In this document: one piece after another, positions 1-8,524 of the stretch
Position numbering within the stretch: the first letter of the stretch is position 1
How the letters are laid out: every line of letters starts with the position of its first letter
Source: Herbidospora yilanensis
GTDB taxonomy: Bacteria; Actinomycetota; Actinomycetes; Streptosporangiales; Streptosporangiaceae
Length of the DNA stretch: 64,000 nt
Direction: 5' to 3'
Assembly (NCBI RefSeq): GCF_001570565.1
Contig: NZ_BBXE01000013.1
Span: forward strand, 854,978-918,977
Position numbers and translations under genes: made by a program
Notes under the pieces: generated by a model
What the model saw: only the letters and a program-made list of their open reading frames with translations
What the model was told of the DNA's origin: nothing
The model's database searches: none

Positions 1-892
1 CCGAGTCGCCGGCCGGGCGGGCGCTGACCACGACCCGGGTGTGCTCGGGGCTGTAGGCGACCGCGTTGTCGATCAGGTTGCGCAGGGCGGTGACGAGCAG
101 TTCGTCGTCGCCCCAGATGTTGAGGCCGCCGGTGCCGCCGGCGACCAGCGTGATGTCCTTCGACGCCGCCTTGGTGCTGCAACGGTCGATGGCCTCATGG
201 ACCGCCTCGTCGACCGGGACCGGCTCCGGGGTCGGGATCTCCTCGGCGCCCTGGATGCGGGACAGGGTGATCAGGTCCTGGATGAGGTAGGTGAGGCGGG
301 CCGCCTCGTGCTGCATGCGGCCGGCGAAGCGGGTGACCGCCTCGGGGTCGTCGGCGGCGTCCTGGATCGTCTCGGCGAGCAGGCTGAGCGCGCCCACCGG
401 GGTCTTGAGCTCGTGGCTGACGTTGGCGACGAAGTCGCGGCGGACCGCCTCGACGCGGAGCCGGTCGGTCTGGTCTTCGGCCAGCACCAGCACCTGGCCG
501 GTCGAGCCCAGCGGGGCGACGCGGACCGCGAAGGAGGTCGACTCCTGGCCGAACTTGCGGCCGGAGGTCTCGATCTCGCCCTCGCGGATCTCCCCGTCGC
601 GGCGGACCTTGCGGGCCAGCGCGAGCAGTTCGGCCGAGATGAGGGTGTCGCCGCGGACCAGGCCGTAGGCGCGGGCGGCCGAACTGGCCCGCAGGACGCG
701 GTCTTCCCTGTCGAGCACGACCGCCGAGGACGGGAGCACCGCCAGGAGCGAGGCCACTCCCGGCGACAGGGTCTCCTCGGGCGGGGAATCGGGCACCGAA
801 GCGGGTTCGGACTGCCGCCGGATCGCCAGCATGACGAGGGTGCCCACCAGGAACCCACCCATCGCGGCAAGACTCGCCAGCAACTCATTCAC
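1..892 (-). CDS. senX3: Phosphate-type sensor histidine kinase (SenX3/PhoR), 3' end outside window
   Basis: Membrane sensor kinase that would phosphorylate a RegX3/PhoP regulator under phosphate limitation. The GTG at 892 is the only start available, because an in-frame TAG lies four codons upstream. One membrane segment spans about residues 8-24 and a PAS-like region about 45-145. The phosphoacceptor is in NVSHELKTP (His160) and the N box in LRNLIDNAV is seen; the G boxes of the ATP lid fall beyond position 1. It is divergent from phoU with a PHO box between, the layout of senX3/phoR loci. The regulator gene should lie just left of the window. The family call is firm; PhoR versus SenX3 is only a naming choice. 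Confidence 0.9.
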   Translation of the reverse strand, partial: MNELLASLAAMGGFLVGTLVMLAIRRQSEPASVPDSPPEETLSPGVASLLAVLPSSAVVLDREDRVLRASSAARAYGLVRGDTLISAELLALARKVRRDGEIREGEIETSGRKFGQESTSFAVRVAPLGSTGQVLVLAEDQTDRLRVEAVRRDFVANVSHELKTPVGALSLLAETIQDAADDPEAVTRFAGRMQHEAARLTYLIQDLITLSRIQGAEEIPTPEPVPVDEAVHEAIDRCSTKAASKDITLVAGGTGGLNIWGDDELLVTALRNLIDNAVAYSPEHTRVVVSARPAGDS

Positions 893-965
893 GCTTCGAT
901 GCTAGGTGGGAATGCCCCTGTTCCTTACGGCCGTATGCCGACTGACCATGGCCTTTCCGAAAGAG

Positions 966-998
966 TTCACTTTCTGGTCGGAGATCGTTCACGAAGCG
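966..998 (+). promoter_or_regulatory. Candidate PHO box (PhoP/RegX3 site), three 11-nt units
   Basis: Three contiguous 11-nt direct-repeat units lie between senX3 and phoU. The first is GTTCACTTTCT and the third GTTCACGAAGC; the middle one begins GGTC. The 11-nt spacing and GTTCAC core match Streptomyces PHO-box units. The site could serve both divergent genes. It is inferred from pattern only. Confidence 0.65.
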
Positions 999-1016
999 AC
1001 GATTACCGTGACGGGC

Positions 1017-1667
1017 ATGCGCGACGCCTATCATGACGAGCTGGACAATCTCACCATCAAGCTGGTCGAGATGACCCGCCTGGTTCGCTCGGCCATGTCC
1101 CGGGCCACCACGGCCCTGCTTGACGCCGATCTTCACCTCTCCGAGAGTGTGATCTCTCAGGACGAGGAGGTCAACCGGCTGTACGCCGAGGTCGAGACCT
1201 CCATCTACGAGCTGATGGCCACCCAGCAGCCCGTCGCGGTCGACCTCCGCACGGTCATCACCGCGCTGCGCATGGCCGCCGACCTTGAGCGCATGGGCGA
1301 CCTGGCCGAGCACATCGCCAAGATCGCCCGGATGCGCCACCCCGAGTCGGCCATCCCGGCCGAGCTCCGCGACACCATCGTCGAGATGGACCAGATCGCC
1401 GAGCGCCTGATCACCAAGACCGGCACCTGCATCGCCACCCGCGACGTCGAACTCTCCAAGGAGCTCGAAGCCGACGACGACGCGATGGACATCCTGCACC
1501 GCCGCCTGTTCCGCGTCCTGCTGTCGCCGAACTGGAGCCACGGCATCGAGGCCGCGATCGACATCACCCTGGCGGGCCGCTACTACGAGCGTTACGCCGA
1601 CCACGCCGTCCGCGTCGCCCGTGACGTGGTCTACCTGGTCACCGGCTCCCGCGACGGCGAGGAGTAA
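1017..1667 (+). CDS. phoU: Phosphate signalling protein PhoU
   Basis: Cytoplasmic protein of about 217 residues made of two three-helix PhoU repeats. It normally links phosphate transport to the SenX3/PhoR kinase and restrains the Pho regulon. The sequence opens MRDAYHDELDNL and carries the PhoU helices around LERMGDLAEHIAKIA and ERYADHAVRVA. The frame stays open upstream to 906, but the ATG at 1017 gives the standard family length and leaves the PHO box outside the gene. The gene is divergent from the kinase and followed by a strong bidirectional terminator. Confidence 0.92.
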   Translation: MRDAYHDELDNLTIKLVEMTRLVRSAMSRATTALLDADLHLSESVISQDEEVNRLYAEVETSIYELMATQQPVAVDLRTVITALRMAADLERMGDLAEHIAKIARMRHPESAIPAELRDTIVEMDQIAERLITKTGTCIATRDVELSKELEADDDAMDILHRRLFRVLLSPNWSHGIEAAIDITLAGRYYERYADHAVRVARDVVYLVTGSRDGEE

Positions 1668-1673
1668 CAAAAC

Positions 1674-1708
1674 AAAGATCCCCGGCCCTCGGGGGGCCGG
1701 GGATCTTT
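1674..1708. terminator. Bidirectional terminator between phoU and gpmA
   Basis: A perfect hairpin with 14-bp arms (AAAGATCCCCGGCC and its complement) sits between convergent genes and gives an A-run/T-run on either side. Confidence 0.85.
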
Positions 1709-1734
1709 CATGACCAGACCTGGACTCGGCCGGG

Positions 1735-2472
1735 CTACTTGCCCTGGTTCGCTACTGCTTCGATGGCTGCCGCCGCCGCCTCGGGGTCGAGGTAGCCCGA
1801 GCTGACCGGCTTGTAGTCGGCGTCGAGTTCGTAGCGCAGGGGGATGCCGGTGGGGATGTTCAGGCCGGCGATGTCGGCGTCGCTGATGCCGTCGAGGTGC
1901 TTGACCAGGGCGCGCAGGGAGTTGCCGTGGGCGACCACCAGGACGGTCTTGCCCGCGGCGAGCTGCGGGACGATCGAGTCGTACCAGTAGGGCAGCATGC
2001 GGTCGACGACGTCTTTGAGGCACTCGGTCTTGGGGCGGAGTTCCTTCGGCAGGCCCGCGTAGCGGACGTCGGCGAACTGGGAGAACTCGTCGTCGTCGGC
2101 GATGGGGGGCGGCGGGGTGTCGTAGGAGCGGCGCCAGAGCATGAACTGCTCGTCGCCGAACTCGGCGCGGGTCTGCGCCTTGTCCTTGCCCTGGAGGGCG
2201 CCGTAGTGGCGCTCGTTGAGCCGCCACGACCGCTCGACCGGGAGCCAGAGCAGGTCGGCCGCCTCCAGCGCCAGGTTGGCGGTCCGGATCGCGCGGGTCA
2301 GCAGGGACGTGTGGACCACGTCGGGGCGTACGCCCGCCTCAAGCAGCAGCCGGCCGCCGCGCGCGGCCTCCTCCTCACCGGCAGCCGAGAGGTTGACGTC
2401 GACCCAGCCCGTGAACAGGCCCTTGACGTTCCATTCGCTCTCGCCGTGCCGGAGCAATACCAAAGTCGCCAT
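1735..2472 (-). CDS. gpmA: 2,3-bisphosphoglycerate-dependent phosphoglycerate mutase
   Basis: Glycolytic enzyme interconverting 3- and 2-phosphoglycerate. The catalytic phosphohistidine motif [10 protein letters not shown] is at residues 6-15, the second histidine lies in [12 protein letters not shown], and GWVDVNLS and [10 protein letters not shown] are typical of the family. Starting at the ATG at 2472 gives 245 residues; an ATG nine bases upstream is also in frame, and neither has a clear Shine-Dalgarno. The C-terminal tail is alanine/glutamate rich. It is probably a single-gene transcript ended by the terminator shared with phoU. Confidence 0.95.
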   Translation of the reverse strand: MATLVLLRHGESEWNVKGLFTGWVDVNLSAAGEEEAARGGRLLLEAGVRPDVVHTSLLTRAIRTANLALEAADLLWLPVERSWRLNERHYGALQGKDKAQTRAEFGDEQFMLWRRSYDTPPPPIADDDEFSQFADVRYAGLPKELRPKTECLKDVVDRMLPYWYDSIVPQLAAGKTVLVVAHGNSLRALVKHLDGISDADIAGLNIPTGIPLRYELDADYKPVSSGYLDPEAAAAAIEAVANQGK

Positions 2473-2496
2473 GACCGGCATCTTAGTGGTGGACGG

Positions 2497-2982
2497 TTAA
2501 CGCTCCGGGTCGGCGAAACGGGCGAAGGCCTGCAGATTGGCAGTCGACTCCCCGCGTTCGAGCCGCCACTCCCACTCGCGCCTGATCGAGGTCGCGAAGC
2601 CGATCTCCAGGGCCGGGTCGAACAACTCGTCGGCGTAGGTGAGCACGCAGCCGAGCAGCCGGTCGACCTCGGCCTCGGTGACGCCCTCGTGGGGGATCCG
2701 GCCGACGAGGTGGACGTCGCCCCGGTGGTCGAGGGCGAAGTGGACGCCGTACATCGACCCGTTCTTGGACAGGAGCCAGCGGTAGAACTCCTGGTGGTTC
2801 TCGTCGGGGCCGCGGCAGAAGAACGCCTCGATGTTGAGCGCCTGCTCGTCGACGACCAGCCAGGCCATCGTCTGGAGTTTGTGGGTGCCGGGGAGCTTCA
2901 CCAGGTAGGAGCCGGTGCGGGGGCTCTCGTAGGTCAGTTCCATCGACCTGAGGGCCGCTTCGATCACGGCGGGGACGTTCAT
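2497..2982 (-). CDS. YbjN domain-containing protein
   Basis: Protein of 161 residues with a type III secretion chaperone-like YbjN fold. In actinomycetes this gene commonly sits beside mshA; its biochemical role is not established. The core is the [12 protein letters not shown] and [15 protein letters not shown] strands followed by an amphipathic helix ([15 protein letters not shown]). Its ATG overlaps the mshA stop by ATGA, so translation is probably coupled and the two proteins are made together. Family confident, function unknown. Confidence 0.85.
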   Translation of the reverse strand: MNVPAVIEAALRSMELTYESPRTGSYLVKLPGTHKLQTMAWLVVDEQALNIEAFFCRGPDENHQEFYRWLLSKNGSMYGVHFALDHRGDVHLVGRIPHEGVTEAEVDRLLGCVLTYADELFDPALEIGFATSIRREWEWRLERGESTANLQAFARFADPER

Positions 2983-4244
2983 CGGGCGGCCGCCACGGGC
3001 AGGAGCTGGCTCATCGCTCCGGTATACACCTCCACGAGCCGCGCCGCCGTGGCCTGCCAGCCGAACGCCGCGGCGTGGCGGATCGCGCCCTCGGCGAGGA
3101 AGCCCCGCCAGACGGGGCGGTCGAGCAGCCCGGCCAGGGCGGTGGCCCATTCGGCGGGGTCGTGACCGTCGACCAGCAGGCCGGAGACGCCGTCCTCGAC
3201 GGCGGTGCGCAGCCCGCCGACCGACGCGGCCACGACGGGGGTGCCGCACGCCTGCGACTCCAGGGCGACGAGGCCGAACGACTCGTTGTGGGAGGGCACG
3301 ACCGTGACGTCGGCGGCCCGGTACCAGTCGGCCAGCTCGGGCTGCGGGCACGGCGGCGCGAGGTGGACCAGATCGGTGATCCCCAGTTCGGCGGCCACGT
3401 CGGTGAGGAGGGACGGCCGGGCCAGTCCGTTGCCGCTCGGGCCGCCGACGCAGGCCACCACCAGGCGGTCCCTTAACGCGGGGTTGTCGGCGACCATCTG
3501 GGCGGCGGCCCGCAGCAGCACGTCGGGGGCCTTCAGCGGCTGGATGCGGCCGACGAACAGCAACACGTGGGCGTCCTGCGCCAGGCCCAGCCGGTGGCGG
3601 GCGGCGCCCTTGGACGCGGGCTGGAACACCTGGAGGTTGACCCCGGGGTTCACCACGCTGACGCGGGCGGGCGGGGCGGCGTACAGGGAGATGAGCTCTT
3701 CGGCCTCGGCGGCGGTGTTGGCGACCAGGCGGTCGGCCACGTCGACGACCTGTTCCTCGCCGAAGACGCGGGCCGGCGGTTCGGGGCGGTCGCCCTCGGC
3801 CAGGAGCAGGTTCTTGACCTTGGCCATGGTGTGCATGGTGTGCACGAGCGGCACGCCCCAGCGCTCCTTGGCCAGCCAGCCGACCTGGCCCGACAACCAG
3901 TAGTGGGAGTGGATGACGTCGTAGCGGCCGGGCTCGTAGATCGCCTCGGTGCGCAGCACGCCCGACAGGAACGCGCACATCTGGCCGGGCAGGTCGGAGC
4001 GGTCGAGCTCCTCGTAGGGGCCGGCGGTGACGTGGCGTACGGAGACGCCCGGCGCGAGTTGCGCGATCGGGGGCAGGTCGCGCGACGTCTGCCTGGTGAA
4101 GATCTCGACCTCGACGCCGAGGTCGGCCAGCCGTTTGGCGGTCTCCACGATGTAGACGTTCATGCCGCCCGCGTCGCCGGTTCCCGGCTGATCGAGCGGT
4201 GACGTGTGCATGCTGATCGTCGCGACCCGGTTCACCCGACGCAC
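2979..4244 (-). CDS. mshA: D-inositol-3-phosphate glycosyltransferase MshA
   Basis: First enzyme of mycothiol synthesis; it joins N-acetylglucosamine from UDP-GlcNAc to inositol-3-phosphate. GT-B fold, GT4 family, 421 residues. The acceptor loop [19 protein letters not shown] is near the N-terminus and the donor-binding [18 protein letters not shown] near residue 320. I chose the GTG at 4244 because GGAGGT lies eight bases before it; an ATG at 4274 is in frame but lacks a ribosome site. It is coupled to the YbjN gene downstream, and mshD also lies in this window at 36.6 kb. Confidence 0.95.
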   Translation of the reverse strand: MRRVNRVATISMHTSPLDQPGTGDAGGMNVYIVETAKRLADLGVEVEIFTRQTSRDLPPIAQLAPGVSVRHVTAGPYEELDRSDLPGQMCAFLSGVLRTEAIYEPGRYDVIHSHYWLSGQVGWLAKERWGVPLVHTMHTMAKVKNLLLAEGDRPEPPARVFGEEQVVDVADRLVANTAAEAEELISLYAAPPARVSVVNPGVNLQVFQPASKGAARHRLGLAQDAHVLLFVGRIQPLKAPDVLLRAAAQMVADNPALRDRLVVACVGGPSGNGLARPSLLTDVAAELGITDLVHLAPPCPQPELADWYRAADVTVVPSHNESFGLVALESQACGTPVVAASVGGLRTAVEDGVSGLLVDGHDPAEWATALAGLLDRPVWRGFLAEGAIRHAAAFGWQATAARLVEVYTGAMSQLLPVAAAR

Positions 4245-4316
4245 CCGAACCACCTCCAAACAACGACTAACCATGACACTCAGCCCAGGATTCCCGCTCT
4301 CACTAGGATTGCGACC

Positions 4317-5054
4317 ATGACGAAAACAGCCGTGGTCACGGGGGCCAGCAGCGGAATCGGTGCCGCGACGGCCCGCAGGCTGGCGAAGGAGGGCTTCCGC
4401 GTTGTGGCGGCCGCCCGCCGCCGCGACCGGCTCGACGAACTGGCCGCCGAGCACCCGGGAATCGTCCCGATGACCCTCGACGTCACCTCGCAGGAGTCCG
4501 TCGACGCCTTCAACGCGGCCGTCCCGACGGTCGACGTGCTGGTCAACAACGCGGGCGGCGCGGTCGGCCTCGAACCGGTCGCCTACGGCCTGCTCGACGA
4601 CTGGCGCCAGATGTACGAGGTCAACGTCCTGGGCGCCCTCCGGATGACGCAGGCGCTGCTGCCGAAGCTGGTCTCCAGCGGCGACGGCGTGCTGGTCATG
4701 CTGACCTCGGTGGCCGGTCTCGTCTCCTACGAGGGCGGCGGCGGCTACTGCGCGGCCAAGCACGGCCAGACCTCCATGACCGAGACGCTGCGCCTCGAAC
4801 TCGTGGGCGAGCCCGTGCGCATCATCGAGATCGCGCCCGGCATGGTGGAGACCGAGGAGTTCTCGCTCAACCGCTTCCGCGGCGACGCCGAGAGGGCCGC
4901 GAAGGTGTACGAAGGCGTGCCCGACCCCCTGACCGCCGACGACGTGGCCGACGTGATCTCGTTCGCGATCACCCGTCCGGCCCACGTCAACATCGACCGC
5001 CTGGTGATCCGGCCGCGCGCCCAGGCCGCCCAGCACAAGGTGCACCGCGTGTGA
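4317..5054 (+). CDS. Short-chain dehydrogenase/reductase (classical SDR)
   Basis: NAD(P)-dependent oxidoreductase of 245 residues; substrate unknown. The glycine-rich cofactor motif TGASSGIG is at residues 8-15. NNAGG, the catalytic serine in LTSVAG and the Tyr-Lys pair in YCAAKHG are in the expected order. An arginine pair after the second strand (AAARRRDR) suggests NADP. Its stop overlaps the GTG of the downstream methyltransferase (GTGA), so the two are a coupled pair, which hints at a shared substrate that cannot be named. Confidence 0.88.
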   Translation: MTKTAVVTGASSGIGAATARRLAKEGFRVVAAARRRDRLDELAAEHPGIVPMTLDVTSQESVDAFNAAVPTVDVLVNNAGGAVGLEPVAYGLLDDWRQMYEVNVLGALRMTQALLPKLVSSGDGVLVMLTSVAGLVSYEGGGGYCAAKHGQTSMTETLRLELVGEPVRIIEIAPGMVETEEFSLNRFRGDAERAAKVYEGVPDPLTADDVADVISFAITRPAHVNIDRLVIRPRAQAAQHKVHRV

Positions 5055-5833
5055 GACCCGTCGGGGCCATCACTCGCGGCACCACCGGCGGCAACCGGCT
5101 CCGGCGGGCCGACCGGTGGCTGGCCGCCGTCCACGAGGGCCTGCTGCGGTCGGCCGCCGACCCGCTGGTGGTCGACCTCGGGTACGGCGCCTCCCCCGTC
5201 ACCACGCTGGAGTTGTTCGCCCGGCTCCGGCGGGTGCGGCGCGACCTGGAGGTGGTGGGGGTCGAGATCGACCCGGCGCGGGTGGCGGCGGCGTCGGCGT
5301 ACCGGCGGCCCGGCCTGGACTTCCGCCGGGGCGGCTTCGAGATCCCCGGCCGGCCGCCGCTGGTGATCCGGGCCTTCAACGTGCTGCGGCAGTATCCCGA
5401 GGCCGAGGCCTGGCGGCACTGGGAGCTGATGGCCTCCCGGCTGCAGCCCGGCGGGGTGATCGTCGAGGGCACCTGCTCGGAGATCGGCCACCGGGCCGTC
5501 TGGGTGGGCCTCGACCGGACCGGTCCCCGCACGCTCACCTTCGCGGCCCGGTTCGGCGGCGTCGACCGGCCCTCCGACCTGGCCGAACGGCTGCCGAAGA
5601 CGCTGATCCACCGGAACGTGCCCGGGGAGCGGGTGCACGCCTTCCTCACCGACTGGGACCGCGCCTGGGCCATCTCCGCCCCTTTCGGGGCCTACGGGGC
5701 GCGGCAGCGCTGGATCCGGGCGGCGCTCCTGCTGAGGGACTCATGGCCTCTTTACACCTCCGCGCCCTTCGGGGGGACGGCCCGATGGCGGCTCGGTGAG
5801 CTGTCCCTGCCCTGGTCCGCGCTTGTAAGCTGA
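5051..5833 (+). CDS. Class I SAM-dependent methyltransferase-like protein
   Basis: Soluble protein of 260 residues with a Rossmann methyltransferase core. Motif I is [10 protein letters not shown] (around residue 41) and the acidic residue binding the SAM ribose is in VVGVEIDP. A later segment, [16 protein letters not shown], resembles post-motif strands. The GTG start overlaps the SDR stop. The C-terminal 90 residues are tryptophan and arginine rich and less family-like. Substrate unknown. Confidence 0.8.
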   Translation: MRPVGAITRGTTGGNRLRRADRWLAAVHEGLLRSAADPLVVDLGYGASPVTTLELFARLRRVRRDLEVVGVEIDPARVAAASAYRRPGLDFRRGGFEIPGRPPLVIRAFNVLRQYPEAEAWRHWELMASRLQPGGVIVEGTCSEIGHRAVWVGLDRTGPRTLTFAARFGGVDRPSDLAERLPKTLIHRNVPGERVHAFLTDWDRAWAISAPFGAYGARQRWIRAALLLRDSWPLYTSAPFGGTARWRLGELSLPWSALVS

Positions 5834-5851
5834 GGTGTACCCCACCCTCCT

Positions 5852-5871
5852 CTACGAGACGTAGTACTACG
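5852..5871 (+). promoter_or_regulatory. Candidate BlaI-type operator
   Basis: Two overlapping inverted repeats read CTACG-AGA-CGTAG-TA-CTACG. They lie 18 bases before the blaI-like start. BlaI/MecI proteins bind dyads with TAC/GTA half-sites, so autoregulation of this repressor/protease pair is likely. Confidence 0.55.
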
Positions 5872-5889
5872 CCGGGTAGGCTGAATGTC

Positions 5890-6246
5890 GTGAAGGGTCT
5901 TGGCGAGCTTGAGCGCAGCATCATGGACGTTCTGTGGGCGGAGGGTGGTCCGTTGACCGCCCGTGAGGTGGGGCGGCTGATCGCCGATCGCGATCTGGCG
6001 CCGACGACCGTCATGACCGTGCTCGACCGGCTCACCCGGAAGGGCTTCCTGACGCGGGTCCGCGACGGCCGTGCGTGGCGCTACGAACCGGCCGCGAGCC
6101 GTGACGCCTACATCGCCGAGCTGATGCTGGAGGCCCTCGACATGACCGGAGACCGTTCCGCCGCGCTGACCAGGTTCGCGCAGGCCGTGTCCGGTACCGA
6201 GGCCGACGTGCTCCGAAAAGCTCTCACGGAGCTGGAGGAGGAGTGA
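5890..6246 (+). CDS. BlaI/MecI/CopY family transcriptional repressor
   Basis: Winged-helix repressor of 118 residues. LGELERSIMDVLW begins the first helix, the recognition helix is in PTTVMTVLDRLTRKGFL and the wing in RDGRAWRYEP. The C-terminal helices serve dimerisation. The start is a GTG. Its stop overlaps the GTG of the M56 metallopeptidase, the usual pairing in which the membrane protease relieves repression. In actinomycetes such pairs also respond to respiratory or copper stress, so beta-lactam resistance should not be assumed; no beta-lactamase is nearby. Confidence 0.9.
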   Translation: MKGLGELERSIMDVLWAEGGPLTAREVGRLIADRDLAPTTVMTVLDRLTRKGFLTRVRDGRAWRYEPAASRDAYIAELMLEALDMTGDRSAALTRFAQAVSGTEADVLRKALTELEEE

Positions 6247-7142
6247 TCGCGGCCGTCGCGCTCGCCGCGCTCGCCGCCGTCTGCGCGCTCTCCGCGTGGC
6301 GGATGACGTCCGTCCGCTGGACCTGGCGTGCCCCCCGGGCCGCCATCGCCCTGTGGCAGGCCCTCGGCCTGACGTGGGGCCTGGCCTCCGTCGGCGCCCT
6401 GCTGGCCTACGCCCTCGAACCGTGGGGGCGCGGCGTGATCCACGGGCTGGTCTATCTGGTCACCCACTGGCGTGAGCCCTCCGGGCTCCAGCGGGTGGGC
6501 GCGCTGGCCGCCGGGCTGGCGCTGCTGACCGTGCTGATGGCCGTGGTCGTGGTGGCCATGGCGCAGACCCTCCAGGCCCGCCGCCGCCACCGCCTGCTGC
6601 TGTCGCTGGTGGCCCGCGACGAGCCGGCGGTGCCCGGCGTTCGGGTGGTCGACCACCCCGGGGCCGCAGCCTACTGCGTGCCGGGGCTGAAGTCGCAGGT
6701 GGTGATCAGCGAGGGCACGCTGAGCCTGCTCTCGCGCGACGAGCTCGCCGCAGTGCTGGCCCACGAAGACGCCCACGCGCGCGAGCGCCACGACCTGGTG
6801 CTGCTGCCGTTCGCCGCGCTGCGCTGGGTGCTGCCCTGGTCGAAGGTGGTGCGCGACGCCCACGCGTCGGTCGCGCTGCTGGTCGAGATGGCCGCCGACG
6901 ACCACGCCCGGCTGCGGGTGCCGCCGAAGCGGCTGGCCACGGCGCTGCTGCGGTTCGGCACGGCCGGGGCGTTCGCCACCCCCCACGGCGCGCTGGGCAT
7001 GGGCGCCGAGAACGTGATGGCCCGGGTGAACCGGCTGGTCAAGCCCGGTCCGGCCATGCGCAGGCGCTACCGCTACGGCATCGTCGCCGGAGCCGCCCTG
7101 CTGACCACGTCGGCGCCCCTTTTGTGGTTCTTGCCCCAGTGA
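6243..7142 (+). CDS. M56 family zinc metallopeptidase, membrane-bound
   Basis: Integral membrane protease of 299 residues, BlaR1/MecR1-like but without a penicillin-binding sensor domain. Membrane segments lie near residues 1-16, 35-57, 78-103 and 276-296. The zinc site is LAHEDAHARERHD (HExxH about residue 175), with a downstream acidic helix LVEMAADDHARL. It is translationally coupled to the blaI-like gene and probably acts on that repressor or another regulator. The inducing signal is not evident from the sequence. Confidence 0.88.
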   Translation: MIAAVALAALAAVCALSAWRMTSVRWTWRAPRAAIALWQALGLTWGLASVGALLAYALEPWGRGVIHGLVYLVTHWREPSGLQRVGALAAGLALLTVLMAVVVVAMAQTLQARRRHRLLLSLVARDEPAVPGVRVVDHPGAAAYCVPGLKSQVVISEGTLSLLSRDELAAVLAHEDAHARERHDLVLLPFAALRWVLPWSKVVRDAHASVALLVEMAADDHARLRVPPKRLATALLRFGTAGAFATPHGALGMGAENVMARVNRLVKPGPAMRRRYRYGIVAGAALLTTSAPLLWFLPQ

Positions 7143-7202
7143 GTTAGCTATCGTTAACCAGTGCGTTTGCAAATGCATACACGCTCTGGCAGGCTGGGAG
7201 AC

Positions 7203-7643
7203 ATGGAACTCCCGAAGGTCGGCTCGATCGGTGAATACATCCGCGAGCAGCGCACGCAGGCGAAGATCTCGCTGCGCCAGCTCGCGGCCCAGGCCGGGGT
7301 GTCCTTTCCTTACCTCAGCCAGGTCGAGCGGGGAGTGCGCAAGCCGAGCGCCGAGATCCTCAATCAGATCGCCAAGGGTCTGCGGATCTCGTCCCAGGCG
7401 CTCTATGTGCAGGCCGGTCTGATCGACGAGCGCGAGCCCGAGAGCGACGTCCTGGCCGCCATCAGGGCCGACGTCACGATCACCGGACGGCAGCGCCAGG
7501 TTCTGGTCGACATATACGAGTCGTTCCGCAAGGAGAACAAGGCCGCGGAGAACGAAGGGGCCCAGCCGACGCAACCGGCCGAGCCCCTGGATGCGGCCTC
7601 ACTTAACGGTCACGCCACGTCAGAAGGGTACAACCTGCCATGA
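7203..7643 (+). CDS. XRE-family helix-turn-helix regulator (Rv0474-like)
   Basis: DNA-binding protein of 146 residues. The XRE domain (about 10-70) has ISLRQLAAQAGVSFPYLSQV as the helix-turn-helix and continues ERGVRKPSAEIL. I start at the ATG at 7203, five bases after GGGAG; an in-frame ATG at 7161 lacks a site. The tail is acidic and disordered. Its stop overlaps the next start (ATGA), and the order regulator, HbhA-like, DUF2516 matches the Mycobacterium tuberculosis Rv0474-Rv0475-Rv0476 block, so this is a conserved operon. Confidence 0.88.
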   Translation: MELPKVGSIGEYIREQRTQAKISLRQLAAQAGVSFPYLSQVERGVRKPSAEILNQIAKGLRISSQALYVQAGLIDEREPESDVLAAIRADVTITGRQRQVLVDIYESFRKENKAAENEGAQPTQPAEPLDAASLNGHATSEGYNLP

Positions 7644-8026
7644 CCCTCGCCACCGAGGTCAAGAAGATCACTGAGTCCAAGCCGTTCTACGCCCTGACCG
7701 GCGCCGGCGACTACGCGGTGGAGAAGCTGCGTGAGCTCCCCGACCGCGTCATCAACCTCCAGGCCCGCCGCGAAGAGGCCTTCGCCTACGCCGGCCGGGT
7801 GCAGGGCAAGGCCGAAGACTACGCCAACAGCGTCGCCGACCGGCTGAACTCCCTCTACGAGGAGATGGCCAAGCGCGGCCGCAAGGTCGTCAGCCAGGCC
7901 AGCGGCGAGGCCGCGCTGGAGCTCACCGAGGTCTCCGAGGCCGCCGAGCCCGCCGTCGCCGCCAAGGCGACCACCCCGGCGAAGCGCCCGGCCGCCCGCC
8001 GGACCAACACCTCGAAGGTGTCGTAG
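7640..8026 (+). CDS. Heparin-binding haemagglutinin-like (HbhA-like) protein
   Basis: Helical protein of 128 residues with a predicted coiled coil (about 20-95, with repeating acidic/basic heptads in VINLQARREEAFAYAGRVQG) and a short Lys/Ala/Arg-rich tail (AKRPAARRTNTSKVS). This is the layout of HbhA, although the basic tail is much shorter than the lysine-rich repeats of mycobacteria. No signal peptide is visible, which is also true of HbhA. It is coupled to the upstream XRE regulator. In saprophytes the protein may bind membranes or lipid bodies rather than host heparin; that is inference. Confidence 0.75.
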   Translation: MTLATEVKKITESKPFYALTGAGDYAVEKLRELPDRVINLQARREEAFAYAGRVQGKAEDYANSVADRLNSLYEEMAKRGRKVVSQASGEAALELTEVSEAAEPAVAAKATTPAKRPAARRTNTSKVS

Positions 8027-8035
8027 CCGAACGGT

Positions 8036-8073
8036 CCGCGGCCCCGGTGGGAGATTCCCCACCGGGGCCGCGG
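8036..8073. terminator. Terminator after the HbhA-like gene
   Basis: A long GC hairpin with 16-bp arms (CCGCGGCCCCGGTGGG and complement) is followed by CTTTC. It separates the coupled regulator/HbhA pair from DUF2516. Confidence 0.75.
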
Positions 8074-8151
8074 CTTTCTCGACCTGCACACCACGGAAAC
8101 CAGACACTAGGCTGGTGGACATTCCGACCTTGACTCCGCGGGAGTGACGAG

Positions 8152-8487
8152 ATGCTCTACGGCGTACTGGACCTCATCTTCCTGGGCCTCGCCATCGCGG
8201 CGTTCGGGATGTCGGTGTGGGCTCTGATCCACGCGATCCGCACCCCCGCCCGCGCCTTCCAGGCCGCCGGCAAGCTCAACAAGAACCTCTGGATGCTCTT
8301 CACCGGCCTGGCCACGGTCTTCACGCTCGCCTCGGCCGCCGGATACATGGGCGGCGGGCTGAACATGCTCAACATCTTCACCATCGCCTCGGTGATCGCC
8401 TCCGGCATCTACCTGGCCGACGTGAAGCCGGCCGTCAGCGAATACAAGGGCGGCGGCGGCAACCAGGGCCCCTACGGCCCCTGGTGA
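8152..8487 (+). CDS. DUF2516 family membrane protein (Rv0476-like)
   Basis: Small integral membrane protein of 111 residues. Hydrophobic segments lie at about residues 4-28, 45-64 and 70-88, with a basic loop after the first (IRTPARAFQAAGKLNKN). The tail is Gly/Pro rich. It lies directly after the HbhA-like gene as in mycobacteria, though a terminator-like hairpin intervenes. Function unknown; the conserved neighbourhood suggests a cell-envelope role. Confidence 0.82.
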   Translation: MLYGVLDLIFLGLAIAAFGMSVWALIHAIRTPARAFQAAGKLNKNLWMLFTGLATVFTLASAAGYMGGGLNMLNIFTIASVIASGIYLADVKPAVSEYKGGGGNQGPYGPW

Positions 8488-8524
8488 ATCACCTGGTGAT
8501 CACCTGGTGATCACCTGGTGATCA
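8488..8524. repeat. Three tandem 11-bp palindromic repeats
   Basis: The unit ATCACCTGGTG occurs three times head to tail (8488-8498, 8499-8509, 8510-8520), then ATCA. Each unit contains CACC-T-GGTG, so many alternative hairpins are possible. It begins just after the DUF2516 stop and runs into the corA stop codon on the other strand. Confidence 0.9.

Noticed and set aside
5890..7142. Calling the BlaI/M56 pair a beta-lactam resistance locus
   Set aside because: No beta-lactamase or penicillin-binding sensor domain is present, and such pairs serve other roles in actinomycetes.
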